DNA of 39,108 nt from Vitrella brassicaformis (Eukaryota; Sar; Vitrellaceae). The notes under the pieces are model-generated. The model was given only the letters and a program-made list of their open reading frames with translations. It made no database searches and was not told the DNA's origin. Below are positions 36,749-39,108 of this stretch, in pieces (positions within the stretch are counted from its first letter, which is position 1; each line of letters opens with the position of its first letter). Where the stretch lies: contig CDMY01000022.1 in NCBI GenBank assembly GCA_001179505.1, positions 51,634-90,741 on the forward strand, given 5' to 3'. A program made the position numbers and the translations under genes.

Positions 36749-38696
36749 ATGCGGCGATTGGCGAGAGACCTGAGGCTTGCAAGGCCTTCACGCGATGAGC
36801 TGTGGTCCCACTACAGGAGGAGGCCGCATCGGCATGTCAGCATCCCGGCGGCCAAATCAACACCATCGCATGGGCACCAGCAGCTGCCTCTGCTGCGTCT
36901 GCACCACCGGCAGCAGCGCGGATCTGCCCCGTGCCCTTTTCCCGACGACGGTAGATTGATGACCGAGGCGGCCTGGACGACACTGTCAAGCCGACCTGTC
37001 ACTGCACCAGGTGTCCAGCTGTCAGCAGCAGAGGCACCATGCGCCTCGCGCGCACCAAGATCCCCCCTCCCTCCCTCTCTCCACCACCACCACCCGCCAC
37101 GGCGGTGGCCAGTCCACCACCGCTGCCACGGCACATTTGTCAGCCGTCGGCTGATGTCGTCGTCATCAGCCGCAGCCGAGCGGCGTGGTGAGCCAGATGC
37201 CGACACGGACGAGGGCGCGACGCCTTTCCGTGAGAGGCTGGCGGGGGACGTGGGTGTGTCGAGTGAGCATGACGCGAAGCGGCTGGTGCTGGGTTTGTCA
37301 TCCGACGAGCGGCTGATGTTCGAGCGTGCGCTGGTCAAGGTGCGGGAGGACGAGGCGTGGCGCGCGAGGAAGGGCGGCGGGCAGCTGCACCCCGTTGAAC
37401 ACGAGTGCCAGGCCGACCAGATATTTCAGACCATTGACGACAACAAAGGCAAGCCACCCCACCACACACCACGCTCAGCACACGCAGCGCATCGTTGTTC
37501 CTTCCTTGTGTGTGTCAGATGGGTTCGTCTCTCGTCGGGAGTTCCGCAACTTCTACAACAGCATCGTGTTGCCGGCTCGTGAGGTTCAGCAGGCCAAGGT
37601 GTCTGAGCTGAACCACCAGCTCAACCAGCTCAAGGCCTGGCGCGACAGACAGGGGGAAGGGGCCCATGCCGCCCCGGGAGCCGATGGCTCAGCAGGGGAG
37701 GGCATCACGTCCAACCAGCTGGCACTGGTGCTCATCAGGGGCATGATTCCCTATATCGGCTTCGGGCTGTGCGACAATGCTGTGAGGGAGATACACACAC
37801 CACACATGGAGAGAGAGAGAAGAACGGCGTCTCTGTGTGTGTGTGTGTGTGTGTTTGGTCGATTGGGTCGTTTGCTCGTTTGTTGGTTTGGTTCCTTCAG
37901 CTGATGCTGGTGGCTGGTGAGTGGATAGACAAGACCGCTGGGGCCGCATTCTGCCTCTCCACACTCGCGGTGAGTGGGGTGGGTCAAGGGGTCGGTCGGC
38001 AACACAACACACGCAATCACAGGAACCGTCCGAGAGCTGCCCTTCCTGGTTTGTCCATAACGGTTTCCTTAATGAATGCAGTCTGCCGGCTTCGGCAACC
38101 TGATCAGCTGCGCGACCGGTGTGGTCACCGGCGGGTTCATCGAACGCTTCTCATACCAAATCGGTGGGTGAATGCATTGCCCGGCCTCAGTACTTGACCC
38201 GGGCGGCTGCACCGGTGCTGCCCTAGGCAGACACGCTTCGCTGTGTACCGGCTGTTCAGGTGTTCCGTCTCCCAACTTGACCCCCCAGCAGGCCGAGTCG
38301 CAGTCCGTCAAGAACCTGCACATCATCGGATCGGTGCTCGGCATCTGCGTCGGGTGAGTGAGCCGACAGAGCCACACCACACTCTCAGCTTTGCACGGCA
38401 CCTGTAAAACCAGGAATGCATAGCAGTGCTATGGACGCACTCTGTCGCACGAGTCAGTTGGTCTGTTGGTTGTTCTCGTCCTCTCCGTGGCTGGTCTGGT
38501 CGGTTCATTCAGGTGCTTCATCGGTATGTTTCCGCTGTACTTTCTCCCGACGGCCAACGGCAACGGCCATGGCAACGGCGGCCATGGCAGTGGCAGGGGG
38601 CACTGCACACTGGACAATGCCGCTGTCAAGGCGGGAGACGACGAGTGTGCCAAGGCTGCTGCTGGTGCTGCTGCTGCTGCTGCTGCAGAAAAGTAG
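36749..38696 (+). CDS. TMEM65-family membrane protein with EF-hand
   Basis: Mitochondrial inner-membrane protein family linked in animals to sodium/calcium exchange. Six exons: 36749-37448, 37519-37781, 37901-37969, 38082-38163, 38260-38353 and 38513-38696; up to 463 residues. A canonical 12-residue calcium-binding EF-hand loop is at 230-241 (DDNKDGFVSRRE); the exon junction inside it uses a GC donor and only splicing yields the loop. The membrane core follows: RGMIPYIGFGLCDNALMLVA, TAGAAFCLSTLASAGFGNLI, TGVVTGGFIE, then PNLTPQQAE and LGICVGCFIGMFPLYFLP, which matches TMEM65 along its length. The tail is a Gly/His/Asn stretch and a poly-Ala ending. The start is uncertain: the first 130 residues are Arg/His/Pro-rich, and an ATG at 37154 is possible. 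Confidence 0.87.
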
Positions 38697-39096
38697 CTAG
38701 GAGGTAGACTGGATGGGTGTGCGATTGATGTGCACAGCCAGTAGACGATGGACGGATGGACGGACGGATTGGGCAGCTCGCCCATGACTGACGAATGTGC
38801 TGCTGATGTGACAGACACACAGACACAGAGACATGCGTGTGTGTGGAGTGAGTGGCCGAATGACAGACCAGCTAACGTATCGATAGTTGGTCCTTCTCTC
38901 TATAAGTGTCTGTGTGTCACACGAGTCTTTTTGATTGATCTCTTTCTGTCTGACTCGACTCTGATGTTGATCGATCAATGGTAGCCAGCCGGATGGATGT
39001 CCACTCACGATCCAAACACGCTCAGCTCACGTGACTGACGTGGTTTGGCGTCTTCCCTGCAGACACCAACACGCCAACACGCAACACGCAACACGC
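38697..39096. other. Right-edge spacer
   Basis: 3' flank of the TMEM65 gene. It holds GGAC/GGAT repeats near 38750-38768, and a short tandem of CAACACG units at about 39066-39092. No exon is seen. Confidence 0.45.
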
Positions 39097-39108
39097 CCCC
39101 CCCCCCCC
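39097..39108. repeat. Poly-C run at the right edge
   Basis: The window ends in a C homopolymer directly after a short CAACACG tandem repeat. With the G run at position 1 this suggests that the window is a complete contig bounded by homopolymers. Confidence 0.85.

Overview
This window is nuclear DNA of a unicellular eukaryote, not bacterial. Every recognisable gene is broken by many short introns (about 40-250 bp) with GT-AG and some GC-AG borders, there are no operons, and introns and spacers are full of TG, CTGT, GGAT and GA microsatellites. Several products start with a secretory signal followed by a transit-like stretch, which is bipartite targeting to a complex plastid. Together this points to a photosynthetic alveolate, most likely a chromerid such as Vitrella; the organism is inferred, not shown.

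Layout. 380-1148 (-) is a possible secreted protein of unknown function. 1545-3210 (+) is an alpha-helical-repeat protein, probably organellar. 3775-10078 (+) is a histidine acid phosphatase (clade-2) whose gene is split by a 2.5 kb intron. That intron holds an unrecognised gene (5162-6841, +) and a nearly identical inverted copy of two exons of the CDC48-like gene found 16 kb away. 11228-11773 (-) and 11946-13542 (+) are a divergent pair: an acyl carrier protein and an unknown protein, both with plastid-type leaders. 13543-15596 is gene-poor, with a 300 bp gap and a strong hairpin. 15597-16204 (+) is a small coiled-coil protein with a signal peptide. 16987-18898 (-) is stomatin-like protein 2. 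19682-20328 (+) is a fragmentary gene.

20774-23935 (-) is the most unusual gene. Fifteen exons join in frame into one 672-residue protein: the CDC48/p97 N domain and first ATPase domain, then a coiled coil and a C-terminal RING finger in place of the second ATPase domain. Its ATPase site is altered (the Walker B glutamate is His, the sensor-1 Asn is Asp).

24229-28822 (+) is a Puf6/PUM3 ribosome-biogenesis protein. 29254-31651 (-) is a PH-domain protein with a long low-complexity tail. 31946-34922 (+) is tyrosine aminotransferase. 35303-36491 (-) is ALG14, of N-glycan synthesis. 36749-38696 (+) is a TMEM65 protein with an EF-hand in front. The window starts with a G run and ends with a C run, as contig ends do.

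The genes are mostly unrelated housekeeping functions (plastid lipid synthesis, mitochondrial membrane and calcium, amino acid breakdown, ER glycosylation, nucleolus). Exon borders were set by hand from splice signals, phase and family conservation; the summed exons of every gene model are divisible by three.
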